Positions 32,355 to 44,229 of a DNA stretch of 64,000 nt are shown in pieces. Position numbers and translations under genes: made by a program. The notes under the pieces were generated by a model, which saw only the letters and a list, made by a program, of their open reading frames with translations, was not told where the DNA came from and did no database searches. This DNA is from Neostapfia colusana. Lineage: Eukaryota; Streptophyta; Magnoliopsida; Poales; Poaceae. The first letter of the stretch is position 1. Each line of letters begins with the position of its first letter. The DNA is taken from positions 92,306,780 to 92,370,779 of the forward strand of contig JASWHV010000009.1 of assembly GCA_030760725.1 (NCBI GenBank). Direction: 5' to 3'.

Positions 32355-34187
32355 TGCATTGGGAATGGCACGCATGAAAAGAGCGTATTTTCAAAAACTT
32401 AGAAGTATACGAGTGAGGAACGTATAGTATGCCCACATAAGGACTATTAATAGCATAGTTACTTAAGGTGGCGAGCTAAAAGTGTGTTATTATTCAATAT
32501 TTCAATTCTGCAACGACACACCTACGTGGAGGTAAGAATGGTAAGGAATGCCACCGAAAGCGGATCAATTTCGGTTAGCTCCCCTGACGAGAAAAGTGGT
32601 TCAGGGTATAGGTCTCACAGCTTGGTGTGAGACGTCAATATGAAACTCTTGAACTCTTCATGTTCCTGAGTTCATATGAAACGCTGGTCCCCGGCGTGCA
32701 TTAGGCAAGAAAGTGGAAACCCCATTTTGTGGTCGGTAACACGATAGTGTGTTATTCTAGAAATAGCCTAGGAGGACATATGCAGCGCTTGCCATCGGCA
32801 TGCCCTGCAGGGCAGTAGGTGGTATCCGTTGGTTGATAAAATTCCAAACCGTGATGATCCGTTCGCACTCTACTCAGGTTCCCCGTCGTGCGGTGTCAAA
32901 ACGGGATCATGTACCTTGAGACGTGGCTTGACCCAAGGACGGCCCGTATGGCAATGATACGGGGTGTATGTTTTTACTATGATATGGACCAACCTGAAAT
33001 GAAAACCATTGTGTGCATCATTATTGAGTGGTTTTCTGCAGGTACCTTGACCACGTTAGAATATTGTGTGTAGAAAACGTGTGTGACTGATCGTTTTAGT
33101 GCCACCATCTGAGACATATATGCCGGTGTAACGCCGGTTAGGATTTTTATTTGGTGAGGAAACGTAGTACCGTAATATGTTCCTAACTGCATGAAAATGA
33201 AATTTTCAAAGAAAAGAGTAAATTTGGAGTCTAAGGTTCCATTAGGGGTTAATGAACTCCTATATTGAACTAAGAGTCAATTGGGACTATAGTTTCCATC
33301 TCAAATATTTAGAAAAAATCTCCTCTGTTTTCGGCAGAATTTGTGCTGAACTTGAACAGGGCATAACTTTTGATTGGTTGAACCAATGGAGAACAAGAAT
33401 ACATTTCTGGAAAGGTTTTGATGTCTTCTACAGCTTTTCTGTAGAACTCCAGAACAGAATCTCCCTCCAAATGGATGAAAATCAATGATGAGTATAAACT
33501 GTCCAGAAACCGGGCAGACCAAGAAATGCTCTCTGTAATTTTGTCTATATCAACCATAACTTCTTGTAGAAAAATATCTGAGGGTCATGTAAGACACTGT
33601 TGGAAATTTTGTGATATGTGCTACGACTTTGTAGTTCAATGTTTTCCCAGATTTGGAGTCGAATTGTATGAAATCTTGCGTACAAAACAGCCACTTTCAG
33701 AGGAGGTGCTGTCAAAATTGTTCCAGATTTCCGTCAACTTTGAAATATCATCACTCCAGATAAAGAATTGATATGAAGGCAAATCAATACTCGTTGGAAA
33801 TATATTGAAATTATATAAAACTTTTATATTCAACTTGAGACATGAAACTGCAATTTTCATAATCAAATTCTGTGATTAAGGCCAAATGGTCATTCTGGAC
33901 AGGGAATTGTTCATTGCCCATTTAACTTGAGACTTGTTGTGGACATGAAGGTTTTTATACTTCTCTAAGTTCCATACATATTCATTAGTTATATTTCATC
34001 ATTCCTTGCTGTTTGTTTAAGTGTTTGACAAACTTGAACAATCATTGGTTATATTCCAGAATTGTCAAAAACCTTATTTCCTTCATGTATGCTGCACAGT
34101 TGATGTGATGCTTTTGGCGGTTAATAATTTTGAGTTCAAGTTGAGTAAAATCTTGGATATTAACTGTAAATTGCTCGCTCTTGCAGT
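32355..34187 (+). other. TEK-II leader
   Basis: About 1.8 kb, homologous in opposite orientation to the leaders of TEK-III and TEK-I. Short open frames (for example 32888-33073 and 33475-33771) are not conserved between copies. A sequence resembling a 3' splice site, ctcgctcttgcag, ends 2 bp before the gag ATG. Confidence 0.7.
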
Positions 34188-35780
34188 ATGGATCATACTC
34201 ATTCCGGGTATGAGGTTGGTGGTTCCAGCGGGGATGGAAATGATTCTTCGCAGCGACGATCACCGCCATCATCAACCGGACTGGCAGAGGTGCTGGAAAA
34301 AATGGCTGAGTCTCTTGACAAGTTGGTGCAGAAAGGCATCCGGCAAGAGACCATACAGTGTAATCCCACACTGAACACTTATCTGGATTTTCTAGCAAGA
34401 CAACCACCGGTATTCTCGAAAGCTAAAGAAGCCTTGGAGGCAGATCATTGGCTCCGGGTGATTGAATCTAAATTGGGAATGCTGCAGTCTGATTTATATG
34501 AGAAGGCTTTATTTCCCACTCAGCAACTTCATGGATCCGCTGGGGCTTGGTGGTCTGAATATCTTGCTAAGATTGCGGAAGGCCATCGTGTAACGTGGAC
34601 AGAGTTTCATGATGATTTCCGTGCACGTCATATCTGTGAGGGCATTGTCCAAACCAGAGTGGAAGAGTTCTATGAACTCAAGCAAGGAGGGATGAGTGTT
34701 ATGAAGTACTTTACAAAATTTAACCGTTTAGTACAATATGCATCCGCTTATGTAGATAGGGAGACGATAAAGTGTCATTACTTCTTCCGAGGCCTCAACG
34801 TGGAGCTTCGGGCAAAAATGGCACTATGCAATAAAGGGAATTATAGCGAGTTAGTCAATGCCGCTATGATTCAAGAAATAGCTGAACTCCAACATAAGGA
34901 AAGTAAGAGGAAGAGAAGGTTATCACTGGCAAGTACGGATGATTATCCTCAAGAACAACCGGTGATATATTGCTTACCATCCAGGATGGAAATTCAGTCC
35001 TTTGACGGACCACCGCAGATCCGATTCCATCCATACTCAACAATGGATGTTCAGCCACTGTTGCAGCAGCAGCAAATGAGTATTTGTGCACCCCCACCTC
35101 AGCAAAGTGCACGAGTATATCAACCACTTCCATATTGTGAAGATCCTAAGCTCGCATCGTACGGTACTTGTAGCGTTTTAGAGCATATTTCTCAGGAGGG
35201 TCAAGTGACCCAACAAGGCTGCAGTCACATGTCATCTCAATCTACAAAGAAATTCCATGGTCAGCCAAGGAGGACAGCACTGAAAGTGGGAAACGTAAAC
35301 TATATGGCAGTTGAAGATGTTCCCGTAGGAGAACACATGTTTGCGGGTATGTTCAGCCTACATGATCAGCCCACGTTCGTGTTGTTCGACTCGGGTGCCA
35401 CACATGATTTTATCAGCAAAGATTATGTGGTTAAGCACCAAATACCATCAACCACCTTGGCCGCATCTTATCAGATTAATTCACCGGGAGGTAGTAGGAC
35501 AGCGGGCAGAATCGTTGCTCGAGCGCCTATATGTTTGGATGGGCGGATATATCCTACTACTCTTATCATTCTGGAAGGCTTGCGGATTTACATAATCTTG
35601 GGAATGGCTTGGTTGACACATCACCAAGTTATCTTTGATATTAGTTCACGAACGGTGCAGCTAAATTCAAAGAAGCACGGGCAACACATGTTGATTTTGA
35701 GAAATGTTGCACCGGAAGTTACTGCTGTACACAATGTTGAAGCTAAGAAACTGGAGGACATCCCAGTAGTCCGGGAATAT
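34188..35780 (+). pseudogene. TEK-II gag and protease
   Basis: Open from ATG 34188 as one gag-pro-pol frame. The gag core (Retrotrans_gag family) covers about residues 85-205, with LHGSAGAWWSEYL, TEFHDDFRARH and FYELKQGGMSVMKYFTKFNRL. A Lys/Arg patch is at 238-245 and a Gln-rich linker follows. The nucleocapsid knuckle position (about 325-340) reads GTCSVLEHISQEG and has lost the C-x2-C-x4-H-x4-C pattern. Protease has FDSGATHDFIS at 400-410, with the family word EDVPVGEHMFAGMFSL before it. The same frame runs on into RT until TGA near 35981. It looks gag-competent but probably RNA-binding defective. Confidence 0.85.
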
Positions 35781-37090
35781 CCAGACGTGTTTCCCGAGGA
35801 TCTACCGGGCATGCCGCCCGAATGTGAGGTGGAGTTCAAAATTGAACTAGCACCGGGAACCACACCGATCTCTCAAAGGCCGTATAAAATGGTACCGAAG
35901 GAACTCGCGGAGCTAAAAGAGCAGCTGAATGACTTGTTAAGAAAAGGCCTTACTCGACCAAGTTCATCACCGTGGGGGTGATCCACGCTGTTCATCAAGA
36001 AAAGGATGAGACTCCGAGGCTATGTGCGGACTATCGTCCGCTCAATGCCGTAACTATAAAGAACAAGTATCCACTACCACGTATCTATATGCTTTTCGAT
36101 CAATTAGTGGGTGCTAAGGTTTTCTTGAAGATGGATCTTCAGTCCGGATATCATCAGATCAAAATCCGGGCAGAACACATACCAAAGATGGCATTCTCGA
36201 CGAGATACAGGTAATATGAGTATCTCGTCATGTCTTTCGGACTCACCAATGCTCCGGCCCATTTTATGTACTTATGAATTCAGTCTTTATGCCGGAGTTA
36301 GACAAGTTCATCATGGTCTTCAACGACGATATCTTGTATATTCTAAGTCGGAGGAAGAAAACGCCGAACATCTGCATAATGTGCTCCAACACCTACGGGA
36401 TCACAAACTATATGCAAAATTCAGCAAGTGTGAGTTTTGGATCAACCAAGTGCCATTTCTTGGAAATTATTTCTGCGGAGGGCATTGCGGTTGATCCGAG
36501 AAAAATTGTTCAAGTGCTGAATTGGAGTTCACCAAAATCAGTCCACGAAGTCCGTAGTTTTCTCGGTTTAGCGGGTTACTACCGGAGATTCATTATGAAT
36601 TTCTCCAAAGTTTCTAAACCGATGACGGAACTTCTGAAGAAAGGCAAGAAATATGTGTGGAGTGAAGTATGTGAGGAGGCGTTCAAAGCATTGGTAAAAC
36701 ACCTCACAACAGCCCCAGTGTTGGCGCAGCCCGATACAACTAAGGCTTTTGATGTTTATTGCGATGCATCCGGCAATGGCCTTGGCTGCGTGCTTATGCA
36801 AGAAGGACGAGTGGTCGAGTATGGATCCCGGCAGCTTCAGAATCATGAGCAGAATTATCCGATACATGACCTCGAGCTAGCTTCAGTGGTACTTGCTCTA
36901 AAAATGTGGAGGCTCTATTTACTTGGAAACTTAGTTCACCTCTACACCGACCACAAGAGTTTAAAGTACATCTTCACACAAAAGGAATTAAATATGAGGC
37001 AGCGAAGATGGTTAGAGTAATTAAAAACTATGAAATAGAGATTCATTACCATCCTGGAAAAGCGAATGTGGCTGCCGACGCACTTAGTCG
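35781..37090 (+). pseudogene. TEK-II reverse transcriptase and RNase H
   Basis: RT begins with YPDVFPEDLPGMPPE and ELAPGTTPISQRPYKM. A TGA (35979-35981) falls in SSPWG*S, followed by a 1-nt shift. KYPLPRIYMLFDQL and KMDLQSGYHQIKI follow, then a TAA at about 36214 and another shift. The active site is MVFNDDIL (the usual Ile before the two Asp is Asn) near 36315. RNase H shows DVYCDASGNGLGC (about 36750) and HYHPGKANVAADALSR (about 37040-37090), with a TAA at 37018-37020 and a shift between. The function would be cDNA synthesis and template removal; it is certainly inactive in this copy. Confidence 0.85.
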
Positions 37091-38630
37091 GAAATCACAT
37101 TTTCATAACCTAACCATGGCTGCGATGGAAGAAGAAGAACCGAGCCTGCGCTTGGTTTCTTATGGGTCATTGTTTAACCTTGCCCTCATCCTACAATTCG
37201 AGATGAAATTGTAGAGGTTTAAAAGAAAGATAAGGGCATGGCACATATCCGGAAGAGAATAGACAAAGGAGAGGTAAAGTGCTTCCGGAAAGATGAGAAC
37301 GTTACGTTATGGTTCCAGAACCGTATAGTCGTACCGCGGGACATGAAGCTTCGTAAGAAAATATTAGACGAAGCACATTTATCAAAATTTTCCCTTCATC
37401 TAGGCAGCAACAAGATGTACCAATATTTGAGAAACAAGTTTTGGTCGACACGGATGAATCGGGAAATAGCTAAATACGTATCCGAGTGCGATACGTGTCG
37501 AAGGGTGAAAGCCGATCATATCTTGAAACCAGGATTGCTGCAATCCATTTCTGGCATGGAAGTGGGGAGATGTGAGTATTGATTTCATTGTCGGGTTACT
37601 GCTCACATCTCGGAAGCATGATTCAGTTTGGGTAATCGTTGACCGATTAACCAAATCAGCACACTTCATACCGGTAAATGTGGGATTCAATACCAAGAAA
37701 TATGCGGAGTTATACATTGCACAGATATTATGCCAGCATGGAGTCCCAAGAACAATAGTTTCAGATCGAGGTGCACTGTTCATTTCTCGTTTCTGGGAAC
37801 AGCTGCATGCATCCTTGGGAACAAAATTGCTTAGAAGCTCCGATTATCACCCTCAAACCGATGGACAAACGGAAAGGGTGAATCAAGTCTTGGAAGATAT
37901 GTTGAGAGCGTGTGCCATCCACCACGGTAAGAATTGGGATTCTTATTTACCGTTGCCGGAATTCTCATAAAACAACATCTATCAGACGAGTATCAAAATG
38001 GCACCATATGAGGCTCTCTACGGCCGGAGATGTCGCACACCACTGAATTGGTGTGAATCCGGTGAAAGGGTAACATTCGGGATTGACCTTGTCAATGATC
38101 CTAAAGAAAGAGTTCGGGTCATACAAGCAAATTTAAAGGCTGCTCAATCTCGAGATAAGAGTTATGCAGACCAGAGATGTCGACTGTTGAACTTCAACAT
38201 CGGAGAGTATGTATATCTCCTCGTATCTCCAATGACGGGGGTTAACCGATTTGGTGTAAAAGGAAAGCTCGCTCCCCGGTTTATCGGTCTATTCACCATC
38301 ACTGAGAAATGTGGACCCGTAGCCTACCGGCTTGAGCTACCGACAAATCTCGCTGGGGTGCATGACATATTCCACGTCTCCCAACTTCGGAAATGTCTCA
38401 GGAATACCACTGTTGTCCGCACTGAAGATCTCGAGACATTGCAACCGGATCTTTCTTATACCGAGCATCCAATCTGGATCATTGATGAAAAGTCTCGGTC
38501 AACAAGGAATCGGACGCTCCTATTTTATAAGTTGCTATGGACCAATCACACCACGGAGGAAGCAACATGGGAGAGTGAAGAATACCACCGTTCAAACTAT
38601 CCGGACTTGCTGTCTGCTTATATCCGATAA
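37091..38630 (+). pseudogene. TEK-II integrase with chromodomain
   Basis: Zinc-binding region HLSKFSLHLGSNKMY ... CDTCRRVKADH at about 37377-37518. The catalytic core keeps SIDFIVGL, IVSDRGALFISRFW and QTDGQTERVNQ, so the two aspartates and the glutamate are present. A frameshift at about 37570 and a TAA at about 37970 (EFS*NN) break it. The region from 37998 includes APYEALYGRRCRTPLNW and VHDIFHVSQLRK. It ends with a chromodomain of about 50 residues (PIWIIDEK ... HTTEEATWESEEY) and TAA at 38628-38630. The chromodomain marks it as a chromovirus and may guide insertion to modified chromatin. Confidence 0.85.
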
Positions 38631-38683
38631 CTCCTTCTCTACCACTTTATCTTCTTTTGGAATCTTGGGACGATATTCTTTTT

Positions 38684-38696
38684 AAGGGGGGAGGGA
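38684..38696 (+). promoter_or_regulatory. TEK-II polypurine tract
   Basis: AAGGGGGGAGGGA directly before the 3' LTR. Confidence 0.85.
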
Positions 38697-41600
38697 TGTG
38701 AAATCCCAAAACTCTAGCAAGTGGAGCTGCAAATCACACCGAGAAAATGAGAGGGAATTTAAACTTCTGAATATAAAGGTGTGAGCTCCAAGTCTAAAGT
38801 GTACTTGCAAAAATTTTCAAACCGGGAGATCTAAATCCAATTTGGTTCTCCACACATCCGATAATAGCCCGGCAAATGTTCAGTCCACATGGGAAAGGAT
38901 TTCCTATTTGTTGGAATTAAAACGGGAGGCAATTTAAATTTGAATTTAAACTTCAGTTGTAAATTCCGACTTCACCGGAATCCAAATTTGAGTGCACCAT
39001 TGTGCTCCTCATATTCCTTTTGGCCTATCCTTCAAGTTTGATCAAATTTGGAGCTCCTTTGCTATTTTAATTGGAATTGGGGGATAAGGGGGAGAAGTGG
39101 ACCCCACACATCATACGGAGGAGGCAGGAACCAACTCTGTTTCACCGGGAGCACGCCACCACCTGCTCGCCGGCGCCAACCGAATCTCCCAAGCGCCAGC
39201 TCCTGCTCTGCGTCTGAGGACACCGAGTGAAGTATCGTGATCAGCACGCCCTGCCCACGTGAACCATCTCCCTCACTCTCCAAAGTTCTCCTCGCACAGC
39301 CCGAAGAAAACACAGCCGCCACCTGACTGCTCTGTTCCCCGGCGCCCAGGCGACACAAGCTCCCTCGTGGCTGACGTTCAACCCGAAAAAGGACTGCCCT
39401 CAGGTGCTAAACACGACCGTGCAACCCTCTTATCTTCTCATACATCGCCAAGGAGGAATTTAGTCGTTTAGTGTTTCGGGGTTCATAGGACCAAGCCGCA
39501 AAAATCTTCAAAATTCGTACTAATCAAGCTACCATCAATTGTGCCGAGCTATAAACATGATCTAGATCTTCCCACGCTCCTCTAGGATCAAGAACCATCA
39601 AAATTCATCGAGTTTTGGCGCTGTTCTTCGAGAATTTTGAGCGGCCGCCGGTTTTGTCCCTAGGTCGCCGATGAACTCACGTTTGCAGCCACCTTTAAGC
39701 TGATTTGAGCTCATGACGGTGATGAGGGATACACCACGGTGCTCAAGGAAGAAAAAACAAAGCATTTGAGCCATTCTAGCGCGAGTTCGATGTCGCCGAA
39801 GTCGAGCCGCCGCCACCGCCACTCGTCGCCGACGCCTTTCCCGTGATCGGGGGCCCTGTCCGACCCCATGGACGAGCTCCCCGTGCTCCAAAAGTGAGGG
39901 GCAGCGAGTTTGAGCCCTAGGGGAGGCCAGAAGAGCATTTCCCGTGGAGCTCGCCGGAGAGCGCCGCCACCAGATGCCGCCGCGCACAGGAAGAAGGAAA
40001 CTGTGAAGTGGGGCCCGCTCACAAGGGTTTAAACATTTCCTTCATTTTCAGTTTTCAGTTCAACTTCAATTGCTCAGAACTTTTAGGAGGAACCTCCAAA
40101 AATTGTCAAATAAACTACATTGTATTCCTCTCAGTGTAATATCCAGGGGTGCATCCCAACATTTATGAAAATCCCTGGATTTGGCTCATTAATTCATATA
40201 ACAAAAAATTTGTAGGATTTATTCCAGGAGTTCTGTGTATTGGAAAATTCCCAAATTTGGGAAGGATATTCTTCCAAAAATACTTGAACTCCAGTAAAAA
40301 ATTCAGAGGCATTGGACCTCATTTTTTTGGCCAAATAATGATTCAATCTTGTATGTCTCTGAAAATTAGGAAAATCACAGAAACAATTTTCCAGCTTTTA
40401 GCCCAATCTTGTAAATTTCATATCTCTGTGTAGAAAGCTCAAACAATGGTGAAACCAAGTCCTATGGACTCATAAGACTCCCAAGTTTCTGAAAACCAAA
40501 TTTGGAGCATGCCAAGACCCTATAATTTCCATGGGAATTCGGAGAAGCCAAATAGCTAAGAAACATCCTTAGGGCACATCTTACATCAACTTTGTCTGAA
40601 ATTTTGCAAGCCATACCTATGTATGATCTATGGACCACTGTAAAAATTTCAGAGCAAGCTGAGGTAATCTTCTCCAGTTTTCTGCTAATTATTTCTAGCT
40701 TCATCATTATGTTTGTTATCTAGTTCTTTGAACTTTAGTCCAAAAACTTCCCTCGCTCAAGTCCATGTTTCCCTCTGTTCCAACAAATAACCAGAACCCA
40801 ACTCTCGAGTCTTAGTTAGTCAGAACCATTCTTATGTCATAAAACACATTGTTTTATAATTCATTCACTCACAATATAAGACTGTGCATATTCATATCAG
40901 TAGGAAACACGACGAAGGAGTTCGAAGAGGAACTGGACTCGGAGCAGCAAGTTGAGGGTTAAATCGTCGCCAAGCTACTGACTTTAAAATAGAATTAAAC
41001 CTGCAGGAACATAAGGCAAGCCCTGGTTTGCATTTAACAGCTTTTACTTATATTTTACTTTGTATCACTTTTATTGATTTAGTATGTATTATGCATTAGG
41101 TCAAGGTGATTGATACTCTAAATGCATGACCCACAAACCCGTGAAGTTTAAGGGTAGAACAGGTTACTTTCATGTAGTTTCGGCTATGCTTAAGTTGTAT
41201 AGGATCTTGTACAAGTCGGGTAATTGGAAGCTACTCGCGAGGCTAGGAGTTTGGTTCAACGGGTTATGATTCTAGAGAATGAAATGCCTGGAATGGAAAA
41301 TGAGACCGAGCAGAAAGTAGGAGCAGCAGGATGTTGGGCCTGTGTTGCCGTAGCTTTGTTTGTGGCGGTTAAGGACCGATGCATATGCCGCCCTGTTGAG
41401 CAAGTTTGAACAGTACCGGATGCACACTGGAATTATGGGGTCCAGGAAACCGAAGTAACTCGGATACTCTCGTGTCGAAACTTATACCGCCATCCTTTGG
41501 GGGTTGGTGTCAGAGGTGTAAATCCACTAGCGGAGCAACTTCGACGTGTTCCGTGTAGTGGCCCTTCTGATGGGTCGGCAGAACTGGTTCGGCATTGGAG

Positions 41601-42447
41601 TGACGGATGAAAGGTTGTTACATACAACGTAAGAAAGAGATCTTGTGTGAGTCTTTCGAGACGGGTGTATGTGTCGTGTGTTCTGGATGTGTCCTGATTT
41701 GAATCACCGTCCCTCACGGTTATATGAGTACCACTTGTTCACTGAGTTGTGACGTAGTAATTACTTCAAGATGATGTGAGATGAATCATTGCTATTGTGA
41801 AGTTCTTAAGTTCATTGTATTGCAAACCATGTATGCTACAGTTGAAGAGCTCACTAAGTTTATCTTCCACTTTGGTCATAACCACATCGGAGGAAAGCGT
41901 TTCTTGTTTGATTGTGGACTTCCGGTGTGAGGGCTGCCTAAGGCATATTAATCTGCTGCTATAAAACTGAAAATAAGGATTAACATGTAGGTGTGTCGTT
42001 ATTGCAACATATTTGTCCTATTTTATAAATCCCTGCATGTAGAGTTTCATGTTAGGAGTGTCGGTTAAGTCTTGCTGAGCCATCGTGCTCACGGTTGCAT
42101 TATTAGTGTTTTGCAGGTTATATAAAATTTTCTATGAAGATGGTTGTTCGGTCAGCCATCGGAGACTCACCGGAACCCTGCTGCTGCACTCATCTTTATT
42201 GGAGCTAGTAAGAAGCGTCCGCGGGCTGGACGTCTTCTGTTTTGCATAGTTAGGACCGAGAGCATGTGTGTATGTATATTCTGCTGTGTGTACCTTTGTG
42301 GTACATTATTGTGTAAATGACACTATGTTGATTAATAAAAGACTTTGTATGTTTATTGTTTTTTTTCGTGTATGCTGTTGGGTGCCGCATCGCACGGCAC
42401 CACCCAATGTGTATCCTAGAGTGTGGATCCCGGAAGGGTTCCCCACA
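38697..42447 (+). repeat. TEK-II 3' LTR (3,751 bp, uninterrupted)
   Basis: TGTGAAATCC ... CCCCACA, collinear with the three 5' LTR pieces, and the reference for defining the nested insertions. GC-rich U3 middle at 39100-40000 (chance open frames on both strands); conserved-loop hairpin 41883-41929; AATAAA 42334-42339; stem-loop 42381-42401. No gene. Confidence 0.9.
41883..41929 (+). other. Conserved-loop hairpin, TEK-II 3' LTR
   Basis: CACATCGGA (41883-41891) with TCCGGTGTG (41921-41929). The single change from the 5' LTR copy (A to G) keeps pairing as U-G in the sense RNA. Confidence 0.75.
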
Positions 42448-42452
42448 TGATG
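42448..42452 (+). repeat. Target site duplication of TEK-II, right copy (tgatg)
   Basis: Matches 15863-15867 exactly. Confidence 0.8.
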
Positions 42453-42672
42453 AAGTGATCGTCCATCGACCCACCTTCTCTACACGCAAACCGGTAGTCC
42501 TCTAGCTAAACACTAGGGTTTGACTCTCCGTCGTACTTGGTGACGTTAGTTGGGGCGCGGAAATGATAGGCCTTGCTTATCCTCCTCCCGAAGGCCCGGG
42601 GCCCGAGAGCATCGGGACTCAGGCTCCGGTCGTCATCGTCATCATCGCGCCCGGCCCACCGCGGTTGGTGTA
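42453..42672 (-). pseudogene. TAT-IV gag, middle piece
   Basis: Minus-strand coding with PRAFGRRISKAYHFRAPTNV and TKYDGESNP, the typical entry into the gag core of Tat-lineage elements (usual wording is F..P.N..KYDG..NP..WL). A TAG follows the NPSV word at about 42506. Reading on, MDDHFII at the end of this piece joins to YLPIYL at 15850 once TEK-II is removed. On its other side the piece is cut at 42672 by TEK-III. It is the 220-bp spacer between two oppositely oriented Tekay LTRs. Confidence 0.75.
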
Positions 42673-42730
42673 TGTGAGGGCCCGGTCCCGATCGCAAGGC
42701 CATGCTGCTCGCTAGGGAATCGCATTGGGT

Positions 42731-42751
42731 GGTGCCGTGCGATGCGGCACC
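42731..42751 (-). other. LTR-end stem-loop, TEK-III 3' LTR
   Basis: GGTGCCG (42731-42737) with CGGCACC (42745-42751). In the 5' LTR copy (53565-53571 with 53579-53585) one base differs, giving a weaker pair. Confidence 0.65.
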
Positions 42752-43213
42752 CAACAGCACACATAATAAAGCATCATATTACATAAATCATGTGGAAGCT
42801 TACAAAGTATAAGTTTTACAAATACTTCTCAAAATAATCTACAGCGGAAGACTATTACAACTTACGTCTCATACCTATGCTAAGCAACAGAGAAGGTGTC
42901 CAGCCTGCGGACCCTTCTCGCTAGCAACACTATCACCATAGCAGCGGCAGGGGTTGCCATGAGTTCACCACTCGGAGAGTTTTGAGTCTCATCGGATACC
43001 CGTACATATCAGCGTACAGTTATTTCCTGCAAAACAACTTATGCAGTATCCGTGAGCACGAAGCTTAGCAAGACTTAACCGTCACCCTAGTCATGAAACT
43101 CTACATGCTGAAAATAGAGGGTTGAATATAGCAGTTTGCACAAACGATGCTCTTGAGTTAAGGGAGAGTCCTTACTTCCAGTTTTAAGCAACTTTTTATA
43201 GCCCTCGCGCAAT

Positions 43214-43262
43214 TTACATCGAGACTCCACAATCAAACAAGAAACGCTTTATCTCGATGTAA
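43214..43262 (-). other. Conserved-loop hairpin a, TEK-III 3' LTR
   Basis: Perfect 11-bp stem TTACATCGAGA/TCTCGATGTAA enclosing the conserved loop. The 5' LTR equivalent, 54049-54057 with 54085-54093, keeps 9 bp. Confidence 0.8.
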
Positions 43263-43326
43263 CTTGCCCGAGGTGAAAGTAACTTTAGTGAGCTACCCTA
43301 GACTCATACGGACCTTGCTCCATTAA

Positions 43327-43369
43327 CGTCGAGACTCCGCAATCAAACAAGAAACGATTTGCCTCGATG
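43327..43369 (-). other. Conserved-loop hairpin b, TEK-III 3' LTR
   Basis: Second copy of the same loop about 110 bp away. Stem CGTCGAG/CTCGATG (7 positions, one mismatch in sense RNA). In the 5' LTR (54160-54166 with 54196-54202) it is a perfect CGTCGAG/CTCGACG. Confidence 0.7.
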
Positions 43370-44218
43370 CTACTATCCCAAGGTGGAAAAATAAATTTAG
43401 TGAAAGTGTTGATCATTCCTCATCTCCATTATGAGGATTACTCACGGAGCATATTAAAGTTTTTCCAGTTTATTACTACGTCACGACTCAGTGTACAAGT
43501 ATGCTCACTACCGCGAGCGACGGTGATTGCAATAAAAAACACCCGGCTGACACGACACGTACGCCCGTACTCGACGTTTCACACAGCAGCCGTCACTGAC
43601 GTCGTACGTGGCATCCTTTCACACGACACCCAAATGTCGAACCGGTCCCACCGACTGGGATTAGGTATCACTACGGCAAACCCTCGTAGAGCCGACTTCT
43701 CTATCCTTTCAGCATCTGCATCAGACGGTGAGGTATACCTCGACACCCAGGTTAACATGCTACATCGGTTTCCTGGGTCCCATATAGCCAGTATGCATCT
43801 GGTACACATCTCAAACTTGTCCAACAGGGCCGCACACGAGAACGGGGCCGCACACGAGAACGGGCCTTAATCACAGGACCACACCCTTGAGCCTTCCATC
43901 CACTGCCCGGTCTCAACTATGAGGATCAATTCCCAACTCTTCTTATTGATCCCCCTTCATCCCGGTTCACGAGTAGGAAACTGCCTACTCGAGTTATGCC
44001 TCTTTTAATTAACTTTTGTTAACTTGAGATCAGCAGTTATAATCAATTGATAACCTACTCTACATTGTACTCCAGGGTTTTCGGGGTTATGCATTTGGAG
44101 CTTCATACAATCTAGACTTAATGCAATAAACAAACTACTAGACCATATAAAGTGAATACAAATAAAAACTTGTAAGTTTTGATGCAAACCAGGGCTTGCT
44201 TTTGTTTTGCAGGGGACC

Positions 44219-44229
44219 TATATATATAT
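44219..44229 (-). promoter_or_regulatory. Candidate TATA box, TEK-III 3' LTR
   Basis: TATATATATA run on both strands, followed on the minus strand by the same words as in TEK-I. The 5' LTR equivalent is 55063-55072. Confidence 0.55.

Larger units (their letters stand above)
15868..42447 (+). mobile_element. TEK-II: Tekay-type chromovirus with two elements nested in its 5' LTR
   Basis: Plus-strand element inserted in TAT-IV gag. The 5' LTR is split into three pieces (15868-17540, 27274-28563, 31578-32340) by SIR-VI and a solo LTR. Internal parts are a damaged PBS (32345-32354), leader, gag-pol pseudogene (34188-38630) and PPT (38684-38696), followed by an uninterrupted 3' LTR (38697-42447, about 3.75 kb). 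The summed length of the 5' LTR pieces (about 3.7 kb) agrees with the intact copy. The LTRs differ by a few per cent by eye. Clade assignment rests on the chromodomain after integrase and the Met-type primer site. Confidence 0.85.

Noticed and set aside
43473..43870. Open frame 43367-43870 as a small gene
   Set aside because: It lies within the R/U5 region of the TEK-III LTR; the 5' LTR copy has frame-breaking differences.
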